From Telmatactis stephensoni (lineage: Eukaryota > Cnidaria > Anthozoa > Actiniaria > Isophelliidae): a stretch of DNA of 64,000 nucleotides. Under the pieces are notes generated by a model, which saw only the letters and a program-made list of their open reading frames with translations, did no database searches and was not told where the DNA came from. The DNA lies in assembly GCA_029948255.1 (NCBI GenBank), contig JALIZF010001882.1:620001-684000 (forward strand), in the 5' to 3' direction. Every line of letters starts with the position of its first letter. Positions within the stretch are counted from its first letter, which is position 1. The position numbers and the translations under genes are program-made. Positions 44,314 to 54,937 of the stretch are shown piece after piece.

Positions 44314-47300
44314 ATGGCCGATTCAGCTAAAAGTTTTCCAGTGGCAGAAAAGTTCTCTCTTTCCCGAGAAACAAGTGAGCCAAAGAAAATCCCCTCAAGA
44401 CCTCTGATCACCAAAGAACAAAGTGCTGTATTGGCTCAAAAACTGTTTGCAATGGAGATGTCCCCAAAGAGTGTGGTTAAGGAGTTTGAGAGCATCAGTG
44501 ACCAAAACTTTCTTGTCAAAGGAATACTTACAGGTTCAGAAAAGTCAGGTGAAAAAGGGAACACAGAAAATTGTTATGTTTTAAAAGTCGCGAATACTCT
44601 CCGTTCTCAAAATCTAGACCTTTTTAGGATTATATCGAACATTCTTGATTTCATAAGCTCCAAAGGAATACAATGTCCAGTTCCAGTGACATCAGTTTTT
44701 GGCAACAAATTTGTACCGTGTCGACTACTTGGTCAAGATGGAAACGATGACATTGGCAAAAGTTCCACCGTAGATAAGTACGCCGACGAAAAAGAGATCA
44801 CTGAAGGAATACTGCTGGCATCAGACAACAATGACCCCCATGAGAACGTGTTTGTTGTCAGACTATTCACCTTTGTACATGGTAGACTCTTATGCGATGT
44901 GCCGTGGACAAATGAGCTCCTTTTTGATTTGGGAGTAGCGACAGCTCGTCTACACAAGACTCTTAAGGTAGGGATAGGCGATGCGGAGTTTCAAAGGCAC
45001 CTAATTTAATTTGCGCCTGTGAATAGTGGCTGTTCATGAAATAAAAGGTCGATCAGAAACGGTCAAAGTCCAAAATTTCAGCGAACTATGTGTCGTTTGG
45101 TTTATATAATATATATATATATCAAAATTTGCAGCTATTAGGATTTCAGATGTTCAGTCGACAACGCTTTTTGCATATCCGTAAAATGAAGCAAACAAAG
45201 AAGCAATTTAAGATGAAGTACAGAACATAAATATATAATCTACAAAAAACATGTAATATAAATGTCATGTGATATGTAGTAGAGCGAATACTTGATTTCA
45301 CATATTACACATCGTAATAGACCAGCCGTTTTTAACAGAAAGTGAAATGCTGCGAAACGTGAAAGGTCGCTTCATACTGTGATATAAAGATCATCCTATA
45401 TACCCAAGTAACATTTAAAATGCCACGGCAGATTGTTTGAATAACAGAATCGAAACAGAAGGACAAAGGCCAAACGATTCGCTCGTCGCTGAGAACTGAC
45501 GACCTAGTGCTAAACAAACAACAGAAGTCTTAGTTGCAAGAAAATATTTGACCTTACTGACGTCAGTGCTAACAGCCTGAAAAGCGACCTAGACCAAGTT
45601 AAGGCAGACGTTCAAGATTGTATCCAAGAAACCATTGTATCCATGAAATATCTCAGTATCTTCGTTGTGATTGTTTGGAGGATGCAAAGAATGAAGAGCA
45701 ATGAGGTTGATTGAATAGACTACCATGTAGCACGTCTAAACTCTTTAATTGATGCATATTTGAATAACGCAGGCGCCCGGAATCAAATTTCTTCAATCTC
45801 GTACGTACCCAGAGCCCACGTCACTTTCGGTCTGCCGTCAACCACGTCGAGGCATGCGCTGTTCGAAACGTGGCACTGTAAGATGACGTGCGCATGCGCT
45901 CTTCCATAGTTATCCAGTGTAAATTACTTTTTAGAAATTGAACTCGGAACCTTGTGGATTACCAAACGCAATGGTTCGTCTAAGGGAGCGTTTACATGAC
46001 ACCAGGATCATCCCAGCACTAGGATCATCCTACCTGCTATACATGTACTGCATTCTGTTTACTAGGATGATTCTAGTACCCGAAGTGAAGACACAAATTT
46101 CCATGTAAACAGAATGCAGTAAATGTATAGCAGGTAGGATGATTCGCCTACTGGGATGATCCGGCCTAGTGCTAGGATGATCATGGTGCCATGTAAACAC
46201 CCCCTAAGAATTAGGAAAAACTGAACGACAAGGAATGCAGAAAAGTGTAAATTTATGTATTGTTCATCTCAGTGGTTAAAACATGAAAATTCGAATTCAC
46301 TACCACAAATGATCATTTCTGTATAAGCCAGTTCAGAGTTTAAAAATCGTTTTCAGTGCGCATGTGATTTTATCCCGAACTTCTCACCTTCTTTTGTTTA
46401 TAAACCTTCTTTTGTTTTTAATCAAACAAACAAGGTGAGTCGACATTCCGGATAAAATCGCATGCGCATTAGAAACGATCCTTAAACTCTGAACTTATGA
46501 GGTCCTGATTATTGCTGGATTTCATCCATTCCTTTGGGAATTCAGAAGACAATAGAGCGGTAGCCATGGTGGATGAACAAACAAGAAACGCTAATGAGAA
46601 ATCTTTTGTTGAAGCTCATCCAAGATGGCTGCCGTGACGTCACATGCAACCCAAGAATGCGAGTTGCTCCTGGTAACTAGCCTGCGTGCATCCGGAATTT
46701 ACTCGCGTTACTCGTAATCTTACGAAGAAAAAACCGGATGCAGCGCAGGCTACTGGTAACCGAATAACTCGTTTGTTTTTAGTCTTCCCAGGGAAACGAA
46801 AAGGCAAGAAAAGAATTATCCCTTCCACCAGGAATAACTCGCTTTCATATAATCAGTTAGTCAATCAGGACATTTTTTATTGACTAATTCCATTTTACAG
46901 CCAACTGTTTTAGATTTAGATATTATGGATGCTGTGTGGGGAACATACAATGGAAGACTTCTTTAGTCGGCGATTCCTCACTGCCTGATTCCAATGGTTA
47001 AAACATTTCAACCCAAAAAAACTCTTTTGAAAATCCCAATATTAATAGCTTTTCTTCATAAGCGATCTTCATAGATTGATGCATATTTTTAGTAGGAAAG
47101 TCTAAATATTCAGTCTGATGTGGGAAAGCCTTTTTGCGCATAGAGTGGATTTCGTATGACTTTGAAAAACTACGACACGGTCACGGCACGGCACGGCCAC
47201 GGTACGGAACCTCGCCTGCTGATTTCTTTACAAATTTGTAAAGAAATCAGCAGGCGAGGTTTCTTTCGTGCCGCACCGTGACCGTGTCGTAGTTTTTCAA

Positions 47301-48097
47301 AGTCATACGAAATCCACTCTAACAATAGAAAGTGCACTTGTCCAAGGCCATTTACTTTATGTTTTAAAATTTATGCACTTAAGAATAGAACTATTTTTTG
47401 ACTCAGGTGCACATCAATCACTTTCTTGTTACGTCTCTTCCAGGAATTTAGTGAGGCCAATCAATGGATTTCTGGGGTTCAGCTCCAGGTCCCTAAATTT
47501 CAGGGGGACCTACGGAATTTAAAGGCTATTGTCACAAAATATGGTCATGCCCTGGATACCATTTCCAGGCAAAACCTTGTCCAGGAAATCTTACAACGTT
47601 TCCAAAGAGAGGTTCTCGAGAGAGTAGTGGAAAAACTTGACCTCCAGCTTATTCATGGGGACTTGAACCAGTATAATGTCATCATTGGACAGGACCCTAA
47701 TGGTGGACTGACGACACCAGCTTTCATCGACTATAACGATGTTCAGTATTCCTACCGAGTTCTTGACCTCGCTATTGCCATAGCGAACATCATGGTGGAG
47801 TCTGTAAGAAAGAATTTTGACGTCATTCAAGCTTCTGGTCATGTGTTTGCAGGCTACCAATCAGAGTTTCCCTTGGAGCCTGTTGAAATTGACATGCTGT
47901 TAGTTTCTGCCAAAGCTCGTATCTGCCTGCATTTGGTCATGGGAGCTTACCTATTTAAGTATCATTCACTCGAGCATGAGTATCTTCTTTATACATCGAA
48001 AAAAGGTTGGAAAGTATTGGAAGATCTGGAGCTGATATCAGATCAGGATGTTTTAAAAGCTTGGAAGAGTTGCTGCAGCACGTTAACAGAAAAATAA
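44314..48097 (+). CDS. Hydroxylysine kinase-like protein (APH fold), copy 1, two exons
   Basis: Exon 1 is 44314-44967 (GTAGGG donor) and exon 2 is 47444-48097 (CTTCCAG acceptor), each 218 codons, giving 435 residues and a phase-0 intron. The protein resembles vertebrate HYKK/AGPHD1, which phosphorylates 5-hydroxylysine using GTP. The N-lobe has NFLVKG and the nucleotide-binding Lys91 in CYVLKVANT. The C-lobe has the Brenner catalytic motif HGDLNQYN at 289-296 and the metal-binding IDYND at 313-317, followed by an all-helical tail (GHVFAGYQSEFPLEP, GWKVLEDLELI). It is the second unit of a same-strand array of four. AATAAA at 48326-48331 is a candidate poly-A signal. The substrate is inferred from family only, and invertebrate members may differ. 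Confidence 0.85.
45984..46204. mobile_element. Harbinger-like MITE (CTAGGATGATCCT ends), second copy
   Basis: The ends GGGAGCGTTTACATGACACC and GGTGCCATGTAAACACCCCC are flanked by TAA at 45981-45983 and 46205-46207. It is shorter than the copy at 14453-14878 but has the same doubled ACTAGGATCATCCTA words. It lies in the kinase copy 1 intron. Confidence 0.8.
46505..46665. repeat. Inverted copy of the dispersed repeat at 2055-2215
   Basis: Carries ATTGCTGGATTTCATCCATT, GTAGCCATGGTGGATGAACA, TTTTGTTGAAGCTCATCCAA and GATGGCTGCCGTGACGTCAC in the reverse order and strand of the first copy. Confidence 0.65.
46675..46761. mobile_element. Small foldback element
   Basis: GTAACTAGCCTGCGTGCATC at left is mirrored by GATGCAGCGCAGGCTACTGG then TAAC at right, with GAATTTACTCGCGTTACTCG in the loop. 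It sits within a larger GTTGCTCCTGG/CCAGGAATAACTC inverted context. Confidence 0.6.
47141..47321. mobile_element. TAGAGCAGATTTCGTA-family MITE, near-perfect palindrome
   Basis: Arms TAGAGTGGATTTCGTATGAC to GCAGGCGAGG pair almost perfectly over about 85 bp around the centre GAAATTTGTAAAGAAATC. It has CACGGTCACGGCACGG words as in the copies inside MSH3. It lies 120 bp before exon 2 of kinase copy 1 and is probably the youngest copy in the window. Confidence 0.8.
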
Positions 48098-48369
48098 CGC
48101 ACTAGATTACACGCGACCATAGTACTATCATGACACTGAGAACGAGAAACCAATTATATACTTTCAAGCTAAGGGTTAATGCTGAACGCTTCAACCGAAA
48201 TGCTGCATAAAATAATACTGATATTTATTAAAACATCTGAAATGTACAGTATCCTTTCATGAAATTGGATTGGCCGTTTTCGTTATCTTGTATAAATAGA
48301 CCAAGTCTGTTGGTTTGTTTAAAACAATAAAGAGCATCATTATCATCATCATCATCATTATTATTATTT

Positions 48370-49395
48370 ATAATATATATAGCTTTTTTCTAACGAGCGC
48401 TCTGATTGGCTAAAAAGCGCTTGAAACCCGTGGTATATTTCCCCCATAAACCACAGGCACGGCTCAACACTTCTTTCTGCCGTAAAAAAAAAAAAGATAA
48501 AAACCAAAAGAATGTTCAATATAAAATACGTTTTTTATTGTTTTCTGATATATTAGCAAGTCACAGTTCACGACTTTCACTAGAACCTGATGTTTTGCAA
48601 TGAAAAGCGACTGATAAGGGCAAACCTGAAATCGTGTATGAAACTTTGGATAGTTTTTCACAAAACAAATAACTCAAAAATTCAGGCAGTATTATAAGAA
48701 CAATAAGTTTATTAACAATATTTGTATTAACAAGTTACTTTCCTTGATAAAATATAGTTCCTTTCAGCAGACTGTTATTACAGCTTTGATGACAACAAGC
48801 AAGAGAGCAACAGCGTGGAAATCTCAAACTTACAAGTGATAGTTGAAGGCCGTTAAATTTACTCAATTGCCTTTGAAATATCTGCAATTCTGACATATTT
48901 TTTTCTGTGAACAAAACGTACACATGTACAAATAAGCAAATAAAAACACGAGGAGTAAAAAGGCAAATTTATGCTTCAAAGCATTCACTTTCAGAGCATC
49001 GAAATTACGGCAAAGCTTTAAAGCTTAAAAAAGTCTGTAAAAAGGACTTAATCCGCCTAAAAATTTTTGCACATACAAGAAAAAATTTTTTTCAGTGAAA
49101 ACATGTATGCTTAGACACAAGAAAGTATCAGAAAAGTACCTCAAAAGAGCAAATTTGTTGTCCACAACTTTCATGTCAACCTTCTTCAACGCCATTTTTG
49201 TCTCTTCGCAAAGGACGTCGATGACGTCATTTTCAAAATCAAGCCAATCACAACGCTCGTTGTATCTCAATCTCGAAGTAATGAGCAATCTTATTGGCTC
49301 TCTCATGATTCTTAGGAGAATTGATATTTTCATCTGCGAAATTTGGTTTTAAATGTTAGTTTTTTGCTTATAATTATTTTCCGCTATATTATAAA
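48370..49395. other. No gene recognised between kinase copies 1 and 2 (left part)
   Basis: Contains ATC/ATT runs at 48340-48365, a GAGCGCTCTGATTGGCT repeat word near 48397 and short random frames. No protein-coding evidence. Confidence 0.4.
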
Positions 49396-49582
49396 AGCAA
49401 TAAACGATTGATTTCCGTGGTTTATCGGGGAAATAAACCACTTGGGATGTTGGGAGAACACTCGAAAAGGCCGAAAATCACTCGCCTACGGCTTGTGATT
49501 TTTTAGGCCTTTTCTCGTGTTCTCCCAACATCCTGCGTGGTTTATTTCCCCGATAAACCACGGAAATCAATCGTTTATTGCT
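49396..49582. mobile_element. Near-perfect palindromic foldback, ~187 bp
   Basis: Arms of about 85 bp run AGCAATAAACGATTGATTTC to AACACTCGAAAAGGCC on the left, mirrored by GGCCTTTTCTCGTGTTCTCC to ATCGTTTATTGCT on the right. Confidence 0.85.
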
Positions 49583-49844
49583 TAATTATAATTTTGTTTT
49601 ATTTTGTTTATTTTTTTGTAACGGTGTCTATAGTCAAGACATATATACAAATATATCGTATCTGCATGAAATCAAAGCATATATACATCTTTATTACCTA
49701 TAATCACTATAATCATATACATATATTTCTGCTGTTAAAGTTAAGTGATTCAAGTAGACGATTGTAAACTACCTGAAAGCAGTGAGGTTTATAATTGTAG
49801 ATTAAGGTAAAAGGTTATATAATAAAGTTTTCATTATTATCAGC

Positions 49845-49990
49845 AAGACGCACACCACACTACACCATACCACACAGTCCCAAACCATACCAACCGTACC
49901 ACACACTAACACTATACCACACCACTCCATACTACATCACATCACAGCAAACTACACCATACTACGACACTTGGCATCATAATTCCATAC
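49845..49990. repeat. Degenerate (ACACCATACC)n tract
   Basis: CACACCACACTACACCATAC and similar words repeat with much variation over about 145 bp. It is a simple-sequence tract. Confidence 0.6.
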
Positions 49991-50454
49991 TGTACGAAAC
50001 ACATCACTCAACGCTCGTAAGTTTTGATGAAAAATTTATGATATATAATTACTCATGCTTGTTGACCATCATCTAGGTCATTGCGACCGAAATTGTTCGT
50101 TAAGAAATACTGGCGTTTGCAATCCACGAGTTAAAAAGGCATAGACGTCGCGCTCCGTCGTGATCTTCTTTCAGCTTCAAATTCTTTACAAACTTCCCCA
50201 AAAACTGAAAAAAATCCTCCATAAAAAGCACTCTATAGCGTGACGAAAGGTACGCCTGATCATGTCTGCCAAATAGAACAAAATCATTTCAGGAAAAAAG
50301 TGGTATAAACTCACCTTATATTTAACTTCTCGATAGCGATACTAACATCTCGTACTGATTAAAACAGTGGTTTTGTAGAATGGGATTCCTGTGTCTGGTC
50401 GTACAGCAATCGTACGCTATCAGTTGACTGTCGCGAATGCAGCTCTTTTTACCC

Positions 50455-50735
50455 GGGGAAAGGTAAAGGTAAAGGCCTTTGTTTAACGTCGGTAGTTCCT
50501 TTAGCCGAGCTAATCTTCCAGGAAGCCGACGGTGCGCTCATTTTACCCCCCCCCCCCCCCCTTCCATCAGTGCTCCGTTTTAAGGGTATTTAAAGCTACT
50601 AAGCTACAGGGAAAGGAAATAAATCGAAGCAAGGATGTGATCTCATGCACCCAGTGGGGATCGAACTCTGGACCCCTCACACCGAAGGCCGCGCACTAAT
50701 CAACTTTGCCATCCTTGGGTACCGAAGGTAGCTCG
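50455..50735 (-). mobile_element. tRNA-derived SINE
   Basis: On the minus strand the head reads ACCCAAGGATGGCAAAGTTG then ATTAGTGCGCGGCC (A-box-like TGGCAAAGTTGATTAGTGC) and, 35 bp later, AGAGTTCGATCCCCACTGGG (B-box-like). A unique body, a poly-G/C tract at 50546-50562 and a tail ending in GCCTTTACCTTTACCTTTCC repeats follow. Polymerase III boxes in this order, with a repeated 3' tail, are typical of SINEs. Confidence 0.65.
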
Positions 50736-51283
50736 AGTAATAAATAATATAGAATTATTCCTGTAGGGCGAAATGCACAAGAGAATAAACCACGTGATCA
50801 AATGGTACAATAGGCATTGTTCGCAAGACTTCGCAAAGAACTCTGGGAGATGGAGCCGGCAGCAAAAATCTAACAATTTCTAGCGACCTACAAGCTTATG
50901 CTAAAATGCTTTCATTTTCTGTAACGAAATGACAAAGATAGATTTTTGTGCTTATTTCGACGGGAATGTAAAAAGTGCAAGGATCAGTTTCCCATCATGC
51001 TTTGTTCTAGAAAATGGCGCTCGTGCACATTGCCTATTCCACTAGTGAATATATCCTTGGTACAAGGTACCAGTGCACACAAAAGCAATCTCTCATGCAA
51101 CCACGTGCTTTAAAGAATTAAGTCAACAAAGGCCCAGCCGGCTTAGAAGAGAACTAATATCATTTTTTGACACCGGCAAAACATGGTGTTTCTGAGAGAC
51201 GAAAGCCGGATAGAGGGACGGGTCATCCATTGCTGTTAGAACGAAGCTCGCGATTTGTTAAAACGACAAAAACAAAGAATATG

Positions 51284-51837
51284 TAGTCTCCCTCGCAGCC
51301 GTGTTTAGCCTCGTCACGCAACGCTCCCTCGGAAAAACACGGCTGCTTCAGTGGGCGCAACATTCCATTCCAATTGTATCAGTTGTCCAATCAGAAGATA
51401 CATCAGCAAACGGTCCATTTCCCGTGTTCCGGAAATAAGTTTTATATCTGTCAACACCACATAGAGAGTAAACATTGCACTACCAAAAATAAGTTTCAAA
51501 TTTTTGAATACGAAAAGATATATACAGATGGAAGATCAGTAAAATTTTCTTCTTTGTATATTTCTCAAATGATACCAGACACTTCGAATGAAACGAAGTG
51601 AAGTCTTTGTAAACTAGCTGTTGTTTTGGGATCCGAGGTTAATCCAATTATTCTCCAAGTCAACGGAACGCTATATGTAGACCTTTTGGCATTTTTGGCG
51701 CGAATGACTCCTTGATTTTGAGAGTCAAGCTCTGATTGGTTAAGGACTTGGAATGGAATGTAGCGCCCAGTGAAGCAGCCGTGTTTTTCCGAGGGAGCGT
51801 TGCGTGACGAGGCTAAACACGGCTGCGAGGGAGACTA
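51284..51837. mobile_element. Mutator-like MITE with ~88 bp TIRs and 9 bp target duplication
   Basis: The inverted ends start TAGTCTCCCTCGCAGCCGTG and run through TCACGCAACGCTCCCTCGG to CATTCCATTCCA with about two mismatches. AAGAATATG flanks both sides (51275-51283 and 51838-51846). Long TIRs and a 9-bp duplication point to a Mutator-type transposase source. The interior is non-coding. Confidence 0.8.
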
Positions 51838-52154
51838 AAGAATATGTGGATTATTCTGAACAATGTCTTTTTGTATATTGTTCTACTTGTCGCCTGTGGC
51901 ATTGTTTCCTTCCGACCGTAGCTAGTGTATTACTGAGAGGGACTGTCTTCAATGTGTCAAGTCAATTTCCATCGATTGTTTTGTTAGTCAAATTTCGGTT
52001 ATAGTTGAATAAAGATGAGGTGATATCAATGAATGCAGGCAATCACAACGGTTCAATTGTTACAAAGATATAACAAGAGGAACGGTTAAAACAGTCGTGT
52101 TTCGTGTGTGGACTCTTCGAACGTTGCCAAGTTGGCAATCACCAAACGGCAGAA

Positions 52155-53742
52155 ATGTTATCTAGGGCTTCTTCTCAAGAAAAGGGTGGCCAACAGAGCA
52201 TCTCATCGAAGCCATTTATCACCAAAGAACAAAGCACTGTAATGGCTCAAAAACTATTTGCAATTCAAATCTCTCCATCAGCGTCGAATGTGAAGGAACT
52301 CGGTGGCTACGATGACGCCAACTTCTTAATAAAAGGAAGGCTTACAGTAGATGAAGAACTTGGTAGAGGCGAGGAAGAAGAACATTGGTTGGTTTTAAAA
52401 GTTACAAATTCTCTCATGTCCCAAAATCGGGACCTTTTTGGCGTTATTTCCAATGCTCTTGACTTCATAAGTTCCAAAGGAATACAATGTCCAGTTCCAG
52501 TGACATCAGTTTTTGGCAACAAATTCGTACTTTGTCGACTACTGGGTCAAGATAGGAATGCAGATGTAATTGGGAATAGGTTTTCGTTGGATAAATTTCA
52601 AGCTGATGAACAAGATATCACTGAAGGTGTACAGCTGGCTTTAGACAACACTGAAGACGACCATAAGAACGTGTTTGTTGTCAGACTGTTCACCTTTGTA
52701 CATGGTAGACTCTTATGCGATGTGTCGTGGACAAATGAACTTCTTTATGATTTGGGAGTAAAGATAGCTCGACTACACAAGATTCTTAAGGTAGGGATGT
52801 CAAGTCCGATGTTATCAGTCGTGTAGTAACATTATTATCTTGAAAGGGATTTAGGATAACATAGAAATCGAGCTTCACCTGTACATGTCAGGTTGCTGGA
52901 AGAGCGAAAAAATGAACATTCTGTATCAACCCCCAGGCGTCCCTGTCTCCCTAGATTACTCTTCCTAGATTAACTTAACCTGCTTTGCATGTCACGTGAT
53001 CTAATTCTATACCACTGTCAGCCATATTTGATATCCTGAGAAAATGAAGTCTACCAAATTCGAACAAAAATTACTGCATAGAAATTGCACATTACCTTTT
53101 TGTCTCTTTCAGGAATTCAGTGAAGCCAATCAATGGGTTTCCGAAGTCCAACTCCACGATCTACATTATGTATGGGAACTGAGAAATGTGCCAGCTGTTG
53201 TGACCTCTTACGGTCACGCCCTGGATAATATTTCCCAGCAAAACCTCGTCCAGGAAATATCACAACGTTTTCAAACAGGTGTTCTCGAAAAACTGGAAAA
53301 ACTTGATCGTCAGCTCATTCATTCAGACTTGAATGAGCAAAACATTATCATTGGACCGGATTCTAATGGTGGACTGAAGACACAAGGATTTATCGATTTC
53401 AGCGATATTCAGTATTCCTACCGAGTTCTTGACTTCGGTATGGCCATAGCATACATCATGATGGAGTCTGTGAGAAAGAATTTTGACGTCATTCAAGCTT
53501 CTGGTCACGTGTTTGCAGGCTACCAATCAGAGTTTCCGTTGGAACCTGTTGAAATTGACATGCTGTTATTGTCTGCCAAAGCTCGTATCTGTCAGTCTTT
53601 GATCCTGGGAGCTTATCAGTATAAATATTCAATTCCTGAAAATGCTGAATCTGCCCCAGCCAAGTGGAAAGTATTAGAGGATCTGCGTTTGATCTCAGAC
53701 CACGACGTTTTGAGAGCCTGGAAGTATTGCCAAGAGAACTAG
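52155..53742 (+). CDS. Hydroxylysine kinase-like protein, copy 2, with Ser in the catalytic HGD motif
   Basis: Exon 1 is 52155-52790 (212 codons, GTAGGG donor) and exon 2 is 53113-53742 (TTTCAG acceptor, 210 codons with stop), giving 421 residues. The start is the first ATG in frame; the open frame extends upstream without one. The N-lobe nucleotide Lys82 (LVLKVTNS) is present. In the catalytic loop the family HGDLN is HSDLNEQN, with Ser283 at 53323-53325, while the catalytic Asp284 and Asn288 are kept. The metal site reads IDFSD. The intron is only 322 bp, shorter than its relatives. The C-terminus (RAWKYCQEN) is shortened. Long stretches of both exons are almost identical at DNA level to copy 1. 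Whether the Gly-to-Ser change lowers activity cannot be told from sequence. Confidence 0.85.
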
Positions 53743-54004
53743 TGAAAATAGACAATTCCACTTAAATGAGCTTAGAAATATATTGTGCGCAATAACGATA
53801 AGTACATAATTAGTGTTAATATTTGAAACTTTCACCATGGAAGATCAGAAGATCATAATACAAGGATTCTTTGGCCTCTCGGTCATGTATTTAAGGATAA
53901 TAATGTTTAATAATTACTAATAATTGTTTTAGATATGAGCTCGGGATATGATTGAGAATCTCACAAAACTCTTTTCTCGAAAGAAAAATGAAACAGTTGT
54001 TTTA

Positions 54005-54271
54005 CCACCGTGTGCAGAACTACGCGTCCCGCCAGACTAAAGTCTCTATTAGGAATTTGGTCAATAGGCTACTAAAAATCCAGACAGAGGCGGAGTTTTC
54101 TGTACTCGGTTGGGAATTTGGTCAATAGGCTACCAAAAATCCAGACAGAGGCGGAGTTTTCTATACAATGTCTTATACACTTTGCTGGCTTCCCGGTAGC
54201 CTATTGACCAAATCCCAATTGAGACTTTAGACACTTTAGTCTGGCTGGACGCGTAATTATGCACACGGTGG
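54005..54271. mobile_element. MITE with CCACCGTGTGCA ends and an internal tandem duplication
   Basis: CCACCGTGTGCAGAACTACG with CGTCCCGCCAGACTAAAG at left is mirrored by CTTTAGTCTGGCTGGACGCG with TAATTATGCACACGGTGG at right. Between them a block of about 55 bp (GGAATTTGGTCAATAGGCTA to GAGGCGGAGTTTTCT) occurs twice in tandem. Confidence 0.75.
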
Positions 54272-54937
54272 AAACATAAAAATTTCAGTTGTTACTGCTT
54301 TACTTCATTTATCCTTATTATCATATATCATTCACTCGATACCTGCAAGGAAATGTTTTACTCGTTTTCACGGCGTCATCTTTACGGGACCGACGACGTT
54401 AAAAGTCTTTTTGCATGAAAGGTTTCCTCAGCATACGGGATACAAACATGGTTTATTGGTTGACGCAGGTTACAAAATAGCAAGACTGTTGTGGACCGGC
54501 ACGTTCACATCGCATAGAAATAATTTCAAAAATCAACAATTTTAAAATAGGCACTAACGCATCGAAACTCACCCTCCCCTCCCCTACGACCACAGCCTCC
54601 CTCAACGCCTCGTACACACCCACAAGATGATGTAAACATCTATTGTCTTAGTCACGAGGCTAGCACACTTGATGAATAAACTCTTAAAGCGAAATAGCTG
54701 CTATAAATCAGCAGTTTGAGTATTAATTTTCGCATTTTGGTTCCACTTCCATAGTCTCATTACGTAGATAGCCTTTGTTTTGTGCTAGTTTATCGGAAAT
54801 GGTGCGTATATAAGAACTCTACGCTTGATTGCCCACCTCATGAATATTCATCGCACACTTGGCATGGTACGATTACGTAAATTTACCGTATGTTACGTGT
54901 CTGAATCAAATGTTGCTCTTGCTGAAGTGAACGCAAA

